A stretch of 64,000 nucleotides of DNA from VXPW01 sp965115815 (GTDB taxonomy: Bacteria > Pseudomonadota > Alphaproteobacteria > TMED109), in NCBI GenBank assembly GCA_965115815.1, contig OZ220465.1, forward strand, positions 4,502,315 to 4,566,314, written 5' to 3'. Within the stretch, counting starts at the first letter, position 1; each line of letters opens with the position of its first letter. The notes beneath the pieces were generated by a model, which was not told where the DNA came from, made no database searches, and saw only the letters and a list, made by a program, of their open reading frames with translations. The translations under genes and the position numbers were made by a program. Below, one piece after another: positions 1 through 9,337 of this stretch.

Positions 1-254
1 GACGTCAGCTTCACCCACCATGCCGGAGAACAGAAAATCCGAATGACCTCCGAATGACCAAGGTCAAGATCAAGGTGTCCGGATGGTTCCGCACCATGCT
101 CCACGCAACCGCATGGTGCCGAGGCTCCAGCTTCCTCACCTCCATGGAGGCACTCGGCTACAACCCTCTCGTCGCCATCCACATCGCCCTCGACGGAAAG
201 GCCGCAGACATCCTCAACGAGCACTACGGCCAACCCGACCCCAACAAGGGGTGA
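1..254 (+). pseudogene. IS66-family transposase TnpC, C-terminal fragment
   Basis: The last roughly 80 codons of the IS66 transposase found intact at 53190-54668, ending with the same NEHYGQPDPNKG tail and stop. The 5' part lies outside the window. An 11-bp duplication near 45-56 shifts the frame relative to the intact copy, so this copy is dead. The IS66 end that follows (GGGGTGAGTAGTTA) is interrupted at 262 by an ISNCY-like element. Confidence 0.85.
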
Positions 255-261
255 GTAGTTA

Positions 262-2075
262 GTGCCCGCACCGAAAAAAGTACAATGGTTTGACTCTGAA
301 AGTGGAATCGTGATATAGAGGGGACGAAGAATCCCGCTTTGATGCGGGAATCGGCCGATGCGGTCGAGAATCGGCCGGATTTTCGGGAATCTTCGCGAGA
401 ATTGCCATGCGAAACGTCATTCGCCTGCAGATGGAATGGGGTCAGGTTGCGATCGAGGAGATCGAGATCGACGAGAGCTCGCGGGATGACATTCCGCCGC
501 TGCTGCTTGGGCTTCGGCACGTGTATGCCGACCGGTCGGTTCGTGCCCGGTTGTTCGAGATCCTGGAGCAGGGGATCCTTCCCGAGGTGTCCCACACGAA
601 AGGGCGTCCCGGCATGGAGCTGTGGAGGATCCTCGTGATGGGTCTCCTGAAGCAGGTCCTGGGGTGTGACTTCGATCGTCTGCACGAGCTGGTGAACCAA
701 CACCATACCGTTCGGAAGTTTCTGGGACACTCCAACTTCTGGGACGAGACCCGGTACCGGTATCCCACGGTGGTACCCAACGTGAGCCTGCTGACGCCGG
801 ACGTGCTGGGAGAGGTGTTGCAGCTGATCGCGGAGAGCGGCCATGCGCGGGTGCGGAAGCGGAAGCGGAAGAGCGGCCCGGGCGGTCGCCCGTCGGAGGA
901 GCCCCTGCGGGGCCGCTGTGATTCGTTCGTGGTGAAGACGGATGTGCACTTCCCGACGGACGTTAACCTGCTGTGGGATGCGATGCGTTGCCTGGTGCGC
1001 GAGACGGGCCGCTCAGCCCTGCGGGCGGGGGTGTCCGGAGGGCGGCAGTGGCGGCATCGGAGCCGGAGGCTGCAGCGGCTCTTTCCGAAGGTTCGGCGGA
1101 CCCGGCGGGCCCGTCCGGGGCCGATCCAGGCGTACCTCGACGCCTGCTGGGAGGAGGTCCGACGGGCGGAAGCGACGGTTCCTGCGCTTCGAGAGCAAGG
1201 CGTCGGAGCCCCCAGGATTCTCCGGATCGAGTCGTACCTCAAGCATGCCCGGAGGCAGCTCGACCAAGTGGACCGCCGCCTGCTGAAAGGCGAGAAGATC
1301 CCGCAGGAAGAGAAGGTGTTTTCGATCTTCGAGGAGCACACGCGCGGGTGTGTGAAGGGCAAGGCCGGGGTTCCGGTGGAACTCGGAGTGCCGGTGGCCG
1401 TGCTGGAGGACCAGCACGGCTTCCTCCTACACTCCCGGATCCTGTGGGAAGGTCAGGACGTGGATCATGCCGTGCCCATGATCCGGGAAGCGCAGGCCCG
1501 CTTCCCCGACCTCCGCCTGTGCAGCTTCGATCGGGGGTTCCACAGCCCCTCCAACCGGATCGCACTGGACGAACTGCTGGATCACAACGTGCTTCCGAAG
1601 AAGGGAAAACTCGGTCCGGCCGACCGGAAACGGGTCGCCGACCCGACGTTCCGGGAGATGCGCCGGCAGCATCCGGCCGTGGAGTCCGCCATCCATCATC
1701 TCGAGCAGCGCGGCAGGGACCGGGTCCGGTCGTAGGGGGCGGAGGGTTTTGCGCGGAGGGTGGCGCTCTCCATGGTGGCCTTCAATGTCCACCGCATCGG
1801 GTTGCTGCTGCAGAGACAGGCCCGGGCCCAAGCCCGACGACGACGAAGACGCGCCGCCTGACAGCGGCGCCCCTCCACCCCGTCCGCGAAGCTCGCCGGG
1901 AGCGGGAACGGAACCGCTTGCCCTAGCGTCCGGATTCTGGGTGGGAAGGGCCCGGATGCCGCTACGAATCGGCAGGAATCCCTTGGAAACGGAGCGACCG
2001 GAGGCCCCGGAGGGTGGGTCCAACCCGAAATTTCGCCGGAAGGGCCGCCAAAATGACCATTTTCGGTGCGGGCAC
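262..2075 (+). mobile_element. ISNCY-like element, subtype A, copy 1
   Basis: A 1.81-kb element bounded by inverted repeats GTGCCCGCACCGAAAA at the left and its complement at the right (ends at 2075). Other copies of the same length lie at 16295-18107 and 22566-24378, with partial copies at 26761-28479 and 61805-63484. It sits in an IS66 end: left flank TAGTTA, right flank TAGATA, one mismatch from a 6-bp duplication. The single transposase and the 6-bp duplication fit the ISNCY (ISDol1-type) group as I remember it; IS1182/IS5-like families are the alternative. Confidence 0.8.
407..1735 (+). pseudogene. ISNCY-like transposase, C-terminally truncated by a stop
   Basis: Reads 442 residues of a transposase that is 484 residues in the intact copies. 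The final 42 codons continue in the same frame to about 1861 after a TAG at 1733-1735, where intact copies have TAT (Tyr). The reading frame has an N-terminal helical region, a basic KRKRK linker near residues 145-150, the conserved FVVKTDVHFPTD block, the LCSFDRGFHSP block and a final HPAVESAI block. I read these last three as the DDE-type catalytic segments. The region around the stop carries several T-to-G and A-to-C changes relative to the copy at 22710-24164. Probably inactive, although all putative catalytic blocks precede the stop. Confidence 0.8.
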
Positions 2076-2201
2076 TAGATACAAACGATCAATGATCGGC
2101 AGGGGGTGCGCAGCAAGACGATCCCACGCTAGGTTGGTTGGAAGGCTGGGTTCCGCGGGTTCCGGATGATTCGGATTGGTGCTGGCTGTTGGTGAAGCGG
2201 C

Positions 2202-2573
2202 GTGGTATCCGTGGTGGTCATGGAACGCGCAGCGGATGTTTTCGAGACGACCCCGGAGGGTTTTGCGCTCCGGGATGGGGTGGTGCGCCTTGTGCGGCCG
2301 GATGAGGTGTGTCGCTGGAACCGTGTGGTGGACCGTCATCACGATCGGGGTTTCAAGCAATTTGCGGGTCGCGGTCTGCACTACGTATTCACGTGGCGCG
2401 GGCGGTGGATGGGCGCTGCGGGCGGGCAGACGGGCGCCTTCAGCGGTGCGCTGCGGGACCGTGGGATGGGCGGGCGCCGCGAGGAACCGTTGGAGCGGTT
2501 GCACCGGATCGGAACCCCCACGAGGTTGGTGATTCTGGGGGGGGGACTTCCCACCCTTTGTCAAGGGGGGTGA
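2202..2573 (+). pseudogene. DruA-like (DUF4338) domain fragment of ISAs1-type fusion transposase
   Basis: The first about 112 codons match the N-terminus of the 604-residue fusion protein at 3854-5668, starting MVSVVVMERAAD and running to the VILGG segment. The match then stops in a G-rich run and the frame ends 10-15 codons later. Several differences from the full copy are A/T to G/C. Only the DruA-like half is represented and no catalytic transposase segment remains. Confidence 0.75.
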
Positions 2574-3072
2574 AGCGCCCTCGGACCCCCTTGCCCGGTT
2601 CCCGCCGGAGCCGGCCTGCGGCCGTCGGCAGAGCCGTGCCGCCCGTGCCGACTCCGCCATCGCGGGGTTCTGCCGAGTCCCATGCCGGCCCCTACCGCAC
2701 CGTTACGTACCGGAGCCTGACCGGGCCGAACGCACCCGTCCCGGCCGAATCCTCGGGGGCGTTCCCGTTCCGCCAGGGAATCGAGATCCCGGTCGTCCAA
2801 GGCTTCGAGGACCGGATCCAGGAGTTCCGCGGTGGCCGGGGTCTCCAGGGTCTCCGGCCGGGCCTGCCGCCCGTCCCGGTACTCCTCCCGGATCGCGAGG
2901 ATCGTGGCGATGGCGTCGTGCAGCCGCGGTCCGCGAGAGCGCCGCTCCTTCGGCGTACGGTACGCCGTCTTCGCCGCACCCGCCCGTCGACGCCGGCGGT
3001 CGCGGCGCGGGCGTTCGGCGTGGGACCGGGTCACGATCCCGGATCTCCCGGTCCCGGATGGTACGAACCCGG
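2574..3072. other. GC-rich interior of composite element, no clear gene
   Basis: All six frames are largely open here because of very high GC. One minus-strand stretch (about 2700-2990) has a more protein-like composition (YRTPKERRSRG then HDAIATILAIREEYRDG) but matches nothing I recognise. I see no RNA gene, repeat or terminal repeat in it. Confidence 0.4.
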
Positions 3073-3585
3073 TTACGGAACGGTCGCGGCGGCCGGCCGT
3101 GTGCGAGGATCCGCCCGGCTTCGGAGGGCGGGGTCGTACCGGGTCGGGGTTTCCCGCAGGGCACCGACCCCTGCGAGCCGGCGGTCGGCGACGGAGCGCA
3201 CGGCTCGCGCAGGCCGGGGGCCGCGAAGCCGCAGGGCCGGGTCCTGGGCCCGGCGGGCCGGGTCCTGCGGCATCGCGACGCGCGCCCAGGGATCGACGGC
3301 CTCCTGCAGGCGAGGATGGGCGGCCCGCCGGCGGACCCCGATCACCGATTGGCCGGAACGTCGGGGGACGGGGGCCACACCGGACCGGCACCGCAGAGCC
3401 GGATCGTCTCGCCGTCGCAGGGCCTCCGGTGCTTCTGCGAGCAGCGTGGCCCGGACGATCCTGCCGACGCCCGGTCGCGAACTCCGGATCTCTGCGTCCC
3501 GCTGCCCCGCCAGCCCCGATGCGGATTCCGATCCCTCTTCCTGCTGCATCACGTCCGTCGTCTGCCGGTCGATCTCCTCCCGCAC
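3073..3585 (-). pseudogene. Decayed IS110-family transposase, C-terminal (Transposase_20) region
   Basis: The 170-residue frame starts MREEIDRQTTDVMQQEEG and contains SRPGVGRIVRATLLAEAPEA, then SGVAPVPRRSG, then RSVADRRL. This is the order seen in the C-terminal Transposase_20 domain of IS110-family enzymes (helix-hairpin-helix PGVG, the GVAP-RRSG block, and a closing helix). Many consensus positions are altered in ways explained by A-to-C or T-to-G changes. The N-terminal DEDD catalytic half is absent. It lies inside the composite element and may be its cargo or an older insertion. Confidence 0.55.
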
Positions 3586-3626
3586 GTCCGCCCGTGGTCC
3601 GGTGACGAGGTCCAGCGGGGCGAACC

Positions 3627-5756
3627 CAAGAAGATCCCATGCTTGTTGCTGTGATGCGATCGGAGTCTCGATCGCGACGCGGGTCGACGCGTTCGAGTCT
3701 GCGATTGTGAGATGTGCGGACGTCTGCGGCCCGGTGGCGGCGCGGATTTAGGCGCGAGGGGTCCGTTTCGGCGGATCCGGGGCGAGCGAGAGGCCGGCCG
3801 GGTTGGGTGGCCCGGCTTGGATCCTTGCGGTTTCGGTCAGGGTGTGAGCGTAGTCAGCCGGGTCTTGTGACGGCGTGCAGGACCTGCTTGCGCTTGTCGG
3901 CATAGTGGTGGCGGGCGTCGGCGAAGCTGTGGAAGGGCTGGGGCAGCTTCCGCTGGTTGGGGATGATGACGGCAAGGGAAAGGGTGTTGATGATCGCGTG
4001 GTTTGCGGGTGCGTTGCGGGCCCGGAGCATGGAGTCGTCTTCGCGGAAGGTGGTATCGCGGATGGGGTGATGGCTTTCGACCACCCAGTGACCGCGGTTC
4101 CCTGCGAGTAGCGGTTGCGGCGAGGCGCGGTCGGCCGCGACCGAGGTCATGCCGTAGGCGTGTTCCATGGTCCGTTTTCCGGATTTCTTGAATTCGACGC
4201 GCCGGGTGACACGGAAGATCTGTTTGACGTGGGGATCGTGGATCATCTTCGCGGGCGGGGTGAAGACTTCGATGCTGCGTTGCTCGATGCGGCCGTGCTC
4301 AAGCGTGGGCGTTTCGCTGTAGCGTCCCGTGCTTGTGGTTTCCCAGTGGATGCTCTCGAACGTCTCGAAGGTCTTGGGAGCGTTGCCCTTGACCGTCATC
4401 ATCCCGTCGGCGCCATGGGTCTCGACGATCAGTCGTGCCGTCTCGCGGGTGGTGTGGAGCGCGTCGAGCGTGAGTAGACGGCCGGCCACCGGCGCGGTCT
4501 CGAGCGCGGCGTGGACGGCGGCGATCTCCCCGCCTTCGTCATGATCGTTGAGGATCGAGACCGGCATGCCGGTCCCGTGCTCGATCAGCGAGACCGTTTC
4601 GTACTGATCCTCGCCGGTGCGGTGGGCGCCGCGAATGCGTTTGCCGTCGACCGCGATCGCGTGGCCGACCCGCAGGCGCGGCTGCGCCCAGCGCCGCAGA
4701 GCCTCCTCGATCCACGTCGGGTCGGTGTTCTGCAGCACCCGGTGCACGGTCGATTTGGACACCGGTTCATACCGGCCGGTGTCCGGGTTCTTCCACGCAC
4801 CGATCTGCGCCAGATCCTTCTGCGTCATCGCCTTCGCGTAGCGTGCCGCCGCCACCGCGCCGTGCCGATTCGCCAGCCGCGCCAGCAAGATCACGCACAG
4901 GACCGAGGCGATGCCGTGCTTGCGCCCCTGCGCGCGCCGGAAGTCGGAAAGCGCCGCAAAATGCTGGTACATCGAGCGCAACTCCCGCGCCGACCGGCCG
5001 CTCTGCGTCGCCCGCAACTCCCACGCCGCAGGAAGTGGCGCACGATCCCGCAACCGACGACAGGCGTCGCGACGCAGCGGAACCCCGTACAGATCCTTTG
5101 CCTCCCCGTGCGGATCGGTATAGCGTCCGTTGGCGCGTGCATAGTCCTTGCTCCTGCCCACGTACTTCCAGTTCGCCGCCTTGTACAGGGTGCCGCGGAA
5201 CTTCGTCGGCGAAACAAACGACTCCGCCACCCGCAACGGATTGCCGTACGCAGCCTCCCAGTCGTCGCTGAGACGCCGCTGCATCCGCGACAACGCAAAC
5301 GAGGCAAGACCCTGAAACGCCTGGCGACCTCCCAGAATCACAAACCTCGTGTGGTTTCCGATCAGATGCAACCGCTCAAACTGTTCTTTGCGGCGCCAAC
5401 CCATCCAACGGTCCCGCGGCGCACAGCGGAAGGCGCCCGTCTGCCAGCCCGCAGCGCCAATCCACCGCCCGCGCCACGTGAACACGTAGCGCAGACCTCG
5501 ACCCGCAAACTGCTTGAAACCAAGATAATGATGACGGTCCACCACACGGTTCCAGCGACACACCTCATCCGGCCGCGCCAAGCGCACCACCACATCCCGG
5601 AGCACAAAACCCTCCGGGGTCGTCTCGAAAAAATCCGCGGCGCGTTCCATGACCACCACGGATACCACGCCGCTTCACAAAAAGCCAGCACCAATACGAA
5701 TCATCCGGAATCCGCGGAACCCAGCCTTCCAACAAACCTAGCATGGGATGGCCGTG
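3627..5756 (-). mobile_element. ISAs1-type element with DruA-fused transposase, full copy
   Basis: A 2.13-kb element with ends CAAGAAGATCCCATGC at 3627 and the complement of CACGGCCATCCCATGC at 5756. A second full-length copy is at 29401-31537 (flanked by its own 9-bp duplication) and a truncated copy at 2114-2560. One open reading frame fills it. Confidence 0.75.
3854..5668 (-). CDS. Fusion transposase: DruA-like (DUF4338) domain + ISAs1 DDE transposase
   Basis: 604 residues, intact. Residues 1 to about 225 resemble DUF4338, the family of DruA from Druantia defence systems: the VCRWNRVVDRHHYLGF block near 36-51 and WKYVGRSKDYARANG near 167-181. Residues about 230-604 are an ISAs1-family transposase: the MYQHFAALSDFRRAQGRKHG entry segment (about 233-252), then DDE positions I assign to Asp341 (AIAVDGKRIRG), Asp402 (LLTLDALHT) and Glu531 (WVVESHHPIRD). 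Such transposases are usually about 370-390 residues, so the N-terminal half is an added domain. Start: the first ATG (5668) is used, with a second Met six codons on. It is the only undamaged copy of three, so it is the likely source of activity for the family and its MITEs. The DruA assignment is by motif recall. Confidence 0.75.
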   Translation of the reverse strand: MVSVVVMERAADFFETTPEGFVLRDVVVRLARPDEVCRWNRVVDRHHYLGFKQFAGRGLRYVFTWRGRWIGAAGWQTGAFRCAPRDRWMGWRRKEQFERLHLIGNHTRFVILGGRQAFQGLASFALSRMQRRLSDDWEAAYGNPLRVAESFVSPTKFRGTLYKAANWKYVGRSKDYARANGRYTDPHGEAKDLYGVPLRRDACRRLRDRAPLPAAWELRATQSGRSARELRSMYQHFAALSDFRRAQGRKHGIASVLCVILLARLANRHGAVAAARYAKAMTQKDLAQIGAWKNPDTGRYEPVSKSTVHRVLQNTDPTWIEEALRRWAQPRLRVGHAIAVDGKRIRGAHRTGEDQYETVSLIEHGTGMPVSILNDHDEGGEIAAVHAALETAPVAGRLLTLDALHTTRETARLIVETHGADGMMTVKGNAPKTFETFESIHWETTSTGRYSETPTLEHGRIEQRSIEVFTPPAKMIHDPHVKQIFRVTRRVEFKKSGKRTMEHAYGMTSVAADRASPQPLLAGNRGHWVVESHHPIRDTTFREDDSMLRARNAPANHAIINTLSLAVIIPNQRKLPQPFHSFADARHHYADKRKQVLHAVTRPG

Positions 5757-5827
5757 GGTGCGCAGTTACCCACATTCTTTCTGCTCGTCACCTGTTCGTA
5801 TCGGATCCGGTCGCCGAACGGATCCGG

Positions 5828-6133
5828 TCACCCGACCTGTCGCGTGCCTCGGTCGGCTACCGGGACCAGACCCACGGTCAGCTCCGTGCCTGTCGCTTCG
5901 GCGTAGCGACGGAGGGTCGCGAGCGACGGCGACACTCGGCCGCCCTCCAGCCGCGCAATCGCCGAGTGGGTCGTGCCGATTCGCCGGGCAAGCTCCGCCT
6001 GCGTCAGTTTCGCCGCTGCACGGGCGCGGATCAGAGCCTCAATGAGCACATACTCTTGGTCGATTCGAGCGTACTCCTCCCGAAACTCCGGATCTTCCAT
6101 GAAGCGCGCTTTCAAGTCCTTCAGCGGCGTCAT
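5828..6133 (-). CDS. higA: XRE-family antitoxin (HigA-like)
   Basis: 101 residues, starting MTPLKDLKARFMEDPEFREEY. The helix-turn-helix runs from about residue 40 to 75 (KLTQAELARRIGTTHSAIAR), followed by LEGGRVSPSLATLRRYAEAT, typical of HTH_XRE antitoxins that pair with HigB/Gp49-like toxins. Its ATG overlaps the TGA of the upstream toxin (ATGA at 6130-6133), so the two are probably translationally coupled and transcribed together. It presumably neutralises the toxin and represses the operon. Toxin-first order is the usual higBA arrangement. Confidence 0.85.
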   Translation of the reverse strand: MTPLKDLKARFMEDPEFREEYARIDQEYVLIEALIRARAAAKLTQAELARRIGTTHSAIARLEGGRVSPSLATLRRYAEATGTELTVGLVPVADRGTRQVG

Positions 6134-6459
6134 GTCGTTACCTGCCTCATTCGTTCCCGGGCGGTTGCGAGCGCACGAAGCGGCGTCTTGCGCGTCTTCT
6201 TCGCGAAGACATGCACCACCACCACCCGCCGCCCCGCCGTCGTCACGTAGATCCCCCGAGCGCTGCCGCCTTCGCCACGCACCCGAAGTTCCCAGAGCTT
6301 TCCGTCGAGATGTCTGACATGCGGTGCGCGAAGAGTCTCGATCCCCACATTCTCTACCATCTCCAGCAACCGCAGCAACCGAGCGCGCAACGCTACCGGC
6401 AAGGCCGCGATTTCTGCATCGACGGCCGGTATCGTTTCGACTGTCCAATGCACTCTCAT
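6130..6459 (-). CDS. higB: HigB/Gp49-type (RelE superfamily) toxin
   Basis: 109 residues. The fold signature is visible as VRHLDGKLWELRVRG (about 46-60), then the ARGIYVTTAGRRVVVVHVFAKKTRKTP stretch (about 67-93), the pattern of phage-derived Gp49-like/HigB toxins that cut mRNA at the ribosome. It is the first gene of a two-gene unit with the XRE antitoxin and overlaps it by four bases. No strong Shine-Dalgarno is evident before the ATG at 6459. The module sits between the composite ISAs1 element and a field of broken introns and may help retain this unstable region (inference). Confidence 0.85.
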   Translation of the reverse strand: MRVHWTVETIPAVDAEIAALPVALRARLLRLLEMVENVGIETLRAPHVRHLDGKLWELRVRGEGGSARGIYVTTAGRRVVVVHVFAKKTRKTPLRALATARERMRQVTT

Positions 6460-6605
6460 AACATAGCGCCTCCGCTATAGCCCTTCAAGCATGAAGCGTC
6501 GGCAAGCCGAAGTACCAGTGGCTCTCCCGGACCGTGATGCATGGATGGGACCGCGCCGATCCGGATGCGACGGCCGCCCGGGGATCCGGGGGACGGTTGT
6601 CTGAT

Positions 6606-6935
6606 TGCGCCAGGCTAAGCCCTGGAGGGGAGGAAGCCATGACGTAGGCTGAAACCTTTCGTTGCAAGCCTGCGGGTTCGACCCCCGCCCGGCAAAGGTG
6701 AGCCCGCCAGCCGGAAGCGAGTGTGGCATGGCGTGCGGCAACGCACGTCGTGAAGCGGACACAGCGGGCGGCGAAGCGTCGCTATGGAGCCTCGTACTCC
6801 GCAACGTCGGTGCCTTCATCTTTCAGACCGTGGGGGCCGCACCGGAGTGCCGCATGCATGGGCAAGGCGCAACGGACCGTCCGGGGTCCGAGAACGACGC
6901 AAAGCCGCGGGAGGGCTTGCCAGGGAACCTGGGAG
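6606..6935 (+). other. Group II intron 5' (domain I) fragment, inverted relative to neighbours
   Basis: About 330 bp starting GCGCCAGGCTAAGCC that recurs in reverse orientation upstream of both intron-encoded protein remnants (about 8880-9231 and 9740-10107). The conserved position 5' of the maturase frame marks it as the structured 5' part of the intron. It ends at the IS66-type MITE at 6936, with no maturase after it. Confidence 0.6.
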
Positions 6936-7307
6936 GTATCTAGTGCCTGCCCGGAAAACCCCTAAGAGTTGGATTACATGAATGAAAGCCCAACATTGAC
7001 AGAGCGAAGATTCATCGAATCCAGCCTGATTTCAGCGGAATATGTCGTCATATGCTCTCAAAGAAGGAATCTTCGGTTCTCCAGATTCCAAATATGGTTG
7101 CATATACAATGCGTTGTGATTTTCCGTGCAGGCACTATCTACTCACCCCCCCCTACTGATGACGAAGATCGATCCGTTTCTTGTCAGCCGGAACACACAC
7201 ACACCTCCGGTCATCGGTCGCGAGCGAGTGAAAGGGGCAAGGGAAAATGCCGGATCCGAACCCGTCAGGAAAAACGATTCGTCATCAGTAGGGGGGTGAG
7301 TAGATAC
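6936..7307. mobile_element. IS66-derived MITE, split by a 193-bp MITE
   Basis: Two IS66-type ends, GTATCTACTCACCC (from 6936, interrupted after GTATCTA) and GGGTGAGTAGATAC (ending 7307), flank about 150 bp related to the promoter-side terminal segment of the IS66 copies in this window. No coding capacity. The split is caused by the element at 6943-7135, with TATCTA duplicated on both sides. No clear 8-bp duplication flanks the IS66-type ends. Confidence 0.65.
6943..7135. mobile_element. 193-bp MITE of the ISNCY-like family, copy 1
   Basis: Inverted ends GTGCCTGCCCGGAAAA and its near complement (TTTTCCGTGCAGGCAC), flanked by TATCTA at 6937-6942 and 7136-7141. Four further copies of exactly 193 bp occur at 42948-43140, 43147-43339, 47496-47688 and 63492-63684. 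Ends and duplication length match the ISNCY-like elements, so that transposase probably moves it. Confidence 0.85.
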
Positions 7308-8663
7308 CCCGTATCCGTGCATGATCTTGGCCGTCGGCAAGGGCAAGCGGCGAAGCAGCGCGGTCATCTGATCCCAGTTCACCCGGGCCGAACGACTGCG
7401 CCGCGACAACCACTTTCGCCAGATTCGGATCACTTGGTAGCGGAAGCTGGCAGTTCGGGCACTGTTCCCGCTCCGGCCGTAGTAGGCGCAATGGCCTCGT
7501 ATGACCCGTGCGAGATCGTTGCGCTGGTAGAGCAAGGGCGCGTGTCGATGCCGTCGGCACCACTCCCGCACCGCTCGCACCGACCGCGCCAAGCGGCCCT
7601 TGGCCGTGAGCTGGCGCAACACCGCATACTTCCATCTCGACCGCACCCAAACATGGGTGAAGCCCAGGAAGTCGAAGGTGGCGCCCGCTCCCGGATCCGG
7701 GGGCAGCTTGGCCCGAACGTCAACGGAACGTGTCTTCTCTGCGTGCAGCCTCAGCCCGAACCGGGCCAGGCGCTGGCCGAGGACGGCCAGCACCCGTTCG
7801 CAGTCCCGCTGATGCTCGAAGAGCAGCACGAAATCGTCCGCATACCGCACCCGTTGGCACCGGCCCCGGAGGCGGGGCTGGACCGTCTGCTCGACCCACC
7901 GATCCAACACGTAGTGCAGGAACCGGTTGGAGAGCAGCGGCGACAGCACGCCGCCTTGCGGCGTGCCCGCTTCCGAGGTGTGCCGGACGCCCTCCTCCAG
8001 GACGCCCGCCCGCAGCCATTTGTGGATCATGCGACGGAGGACACCGTCCTTGATCCGCAGGTCCAAGAAGGCGCGGAGTTCCCGATGCGGGATGCTGTCG
8101 AAGTACTTCGATACATCCGCGTCGATCACCCAGCGCTTCTTCTTCATGATGCCCTGGTCGATGGCGTGCAGGGCATCCTGCGCCGATCGTCCAGGCCGGA
8201 ACCCATACGATCCCGGCACGAAGTCCGCTTCGTAGATGGGTTCCAGCAGCATAAGAATGGCTCGTTGCGCCACCTTGTCTTCCAGGGTCGGAATGCCCAG
8301 GGGCCGGACCTCGCCGTTCCCCTTCGGGATCCAAGTCCGCCGAACCGGCGGCGCGAAGGTGCGGCACGACAGGATCCGATCCCGGAGGTCCTCCACGTTG
8401 GCCTCCAGGTTCTTCTCGTAGTCGGCCGCGGTCACGCCGTCGATCCCGGCGGCCCCGTCCTTCCGGGTGCGACGCCAAGCCTCCCGCATCCAGTCCCCGT
8501 CTATCAGGTGGTGCACCGAGGTGAACACCCGGTCCGGGTGCTTCCTCGCCTGCGCGGCGATCCACTGTGGTTTCGTCGACGTGTTGGCAGATCGCAGTGT
8601 CTCTTCCACCGTTTCCCTCCAGTGGTTCTGTTCCTGCAGCACGCCCCTTCCCTCCAGCGGCAC
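7308..8663 (-). pseudogene. ltrA: Group II intron-encoded reverse transcriptase/maturase, 3'-truncated
   Basis: About 450 residues of an intron-encoded protein. Reverse transcriptase blocks are visible in order: KDGAAGIDGVTAADYEKNL, RRTWIPKGNGEVRPLGIPT, YGFRPGRSAQDALHAI, IDADVSKYFDSIPH, GTPQGGVLSPLLSN, and the catalytic RVRYADDFVLL. These are followed by the maturase X region with CAYYGRSGN. The frame runs through the junction near 7308 into MITE sequence, so the last residues after KIMHGYG are foreign. The protein would act in splicing and retrohoming of its own intron, but the host intron lacks domains V-VI here. Start chosen at the ATG giving MPLEGRGVLQEQ, shared with the other copy. Confidence 0.8.
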
Positions 8664-9231
8664 CCGGTGGACCCGGTTCCCCGCCTTCGACGGTAGTATG
8701 AGCGTGCTACGACTTCCTGTCCCCGCGTGCCCTTCGGCTCATGGGTTTCGCCAGCCGGGTCCGCACGATGCCTGCAGGTTTCGTGTTCGCTCGCGCGCTC
8801 CCGCCGCCGTGCAGGCACAGCGGCCGGCCGGGGTCTTGATTGATCACGCTGGCTATCTCCCTTTCCAGCGGTCATTCCTGCGGGCAGGAACAGGATCTCC
8901 CAGGTTCCCTGGCAAGCCATCCCGCGGCTTTGCGTCGTTCTCTGACCCCGGACGGTCCGTTGCGCCTTGCCCATGCATGCGGCACTCCGGTGCGGCCCCC
9001 ACTGCTTGAAAGATGAAGGCACCGACGTTGAGGATTACGAGGCTCCATAGCGACGCTTCGCCGCCCGCTGTGTCCGCTTCACGACATGCGTTACCGCACG
9101 CCATGCCACACTCGCTCCCGGCTGGCGGGCTCACCTTTGCCGGGCGGGGGTCGAACCCGCAGGCTTGCGACGAGAGGTTTCAGCCTACGTCATGGCTTCC
9201 TCCCCTCCAGGGCTTAGACCTGGCGCAAGCC
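7308..9231 (-). mobile_element. Group II intron, 3'-truncated
   Basis: 5' intron RNA segment (9231 down to about 8664) followed by a maturase frame (8663 down to 7308). The 3' end, including domains V and VI, is missing because the sequence is broken at the IS66-type MITE. A second, internally deleted copy at 9238-10107 keeps the 3' end, so the two may be related by duplication and deletion. Confidence 0.7.
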
Positions 9232-9266
9232 GGGTAGGAGGGGTCGTTGCCGAGCCCCTCCCCCCA

Positions 9267-9303
9267 CAGATCCGGACGTGCCCGCATTAGGGCATCCGGT
9301 TCC
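9267..9303 (-). ncRNA. Group II intron domain V
   Basis: On the minus strand the segment folds as an ACCGGATGC arm, a TAAT-containing loop and an ACGTCCGGAT return arm with the two-base bulge position characteristic of domain V. The following bases form a GGGGCTCGG/CGAGCCCC-like stem fitting domain VI near the 3' splice site. Confidence 0.55.
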
Positions 9304-9337
9304 GTACAGGACAGGTTCGCTCAAGCGGTCCCGTAGC

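Larger units (their letters stand above)
2105..5765. mobile_element. Composite of two inverted ISAs1-type elements with 9-bp target duplication
   Basis: The direct repeat GGTGCGCAG occurs at 2105-2113 and 5757-5765. Immediately inside are inverted ends CAAGACGATCCCACGC (from 2114) and its counterpart ending at 5756. The left arm is a truncated ISAs1-type copy (2114 to about 2560) and the right arm a full copy (3627-5756) in opposite orientation. This is the structure of a composite transposon that inserted as one unit. Duplications of 8-10 bp are known for the ISAs1 family. The interior (about 2561-3626) holds a decayed IS110-like transposase. Confidence 0.7.

Noticed and set aside
224..949. 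Long reading frames antisense to the ISNCY-like transposases (and equivalent frames in the other copies)
   Set aside because: They mirror a real gene in GC-rich DNA, have Pro/Arg/His-rich composition, and their boundaries follow the transposase.
2309..3751. 480-codon plus-strand frame across the composite element interior
   Set aside because: Low-complexity Arg/Pro/Ser/Ala composition and overlap with the IS110-like remnant on the other strand; a by-product of high GC.
6684..6710. Possible tRNA T-arm (GCGGGTTCGACCCCCGC) in the repeated intron segment, also at about 9150 and 10030
   Set aside because: The hairpin looks like a T-arm but no matching acceptor, D or anticodon arms are found upstream, and it recurs as part of the group II intron 5' region.
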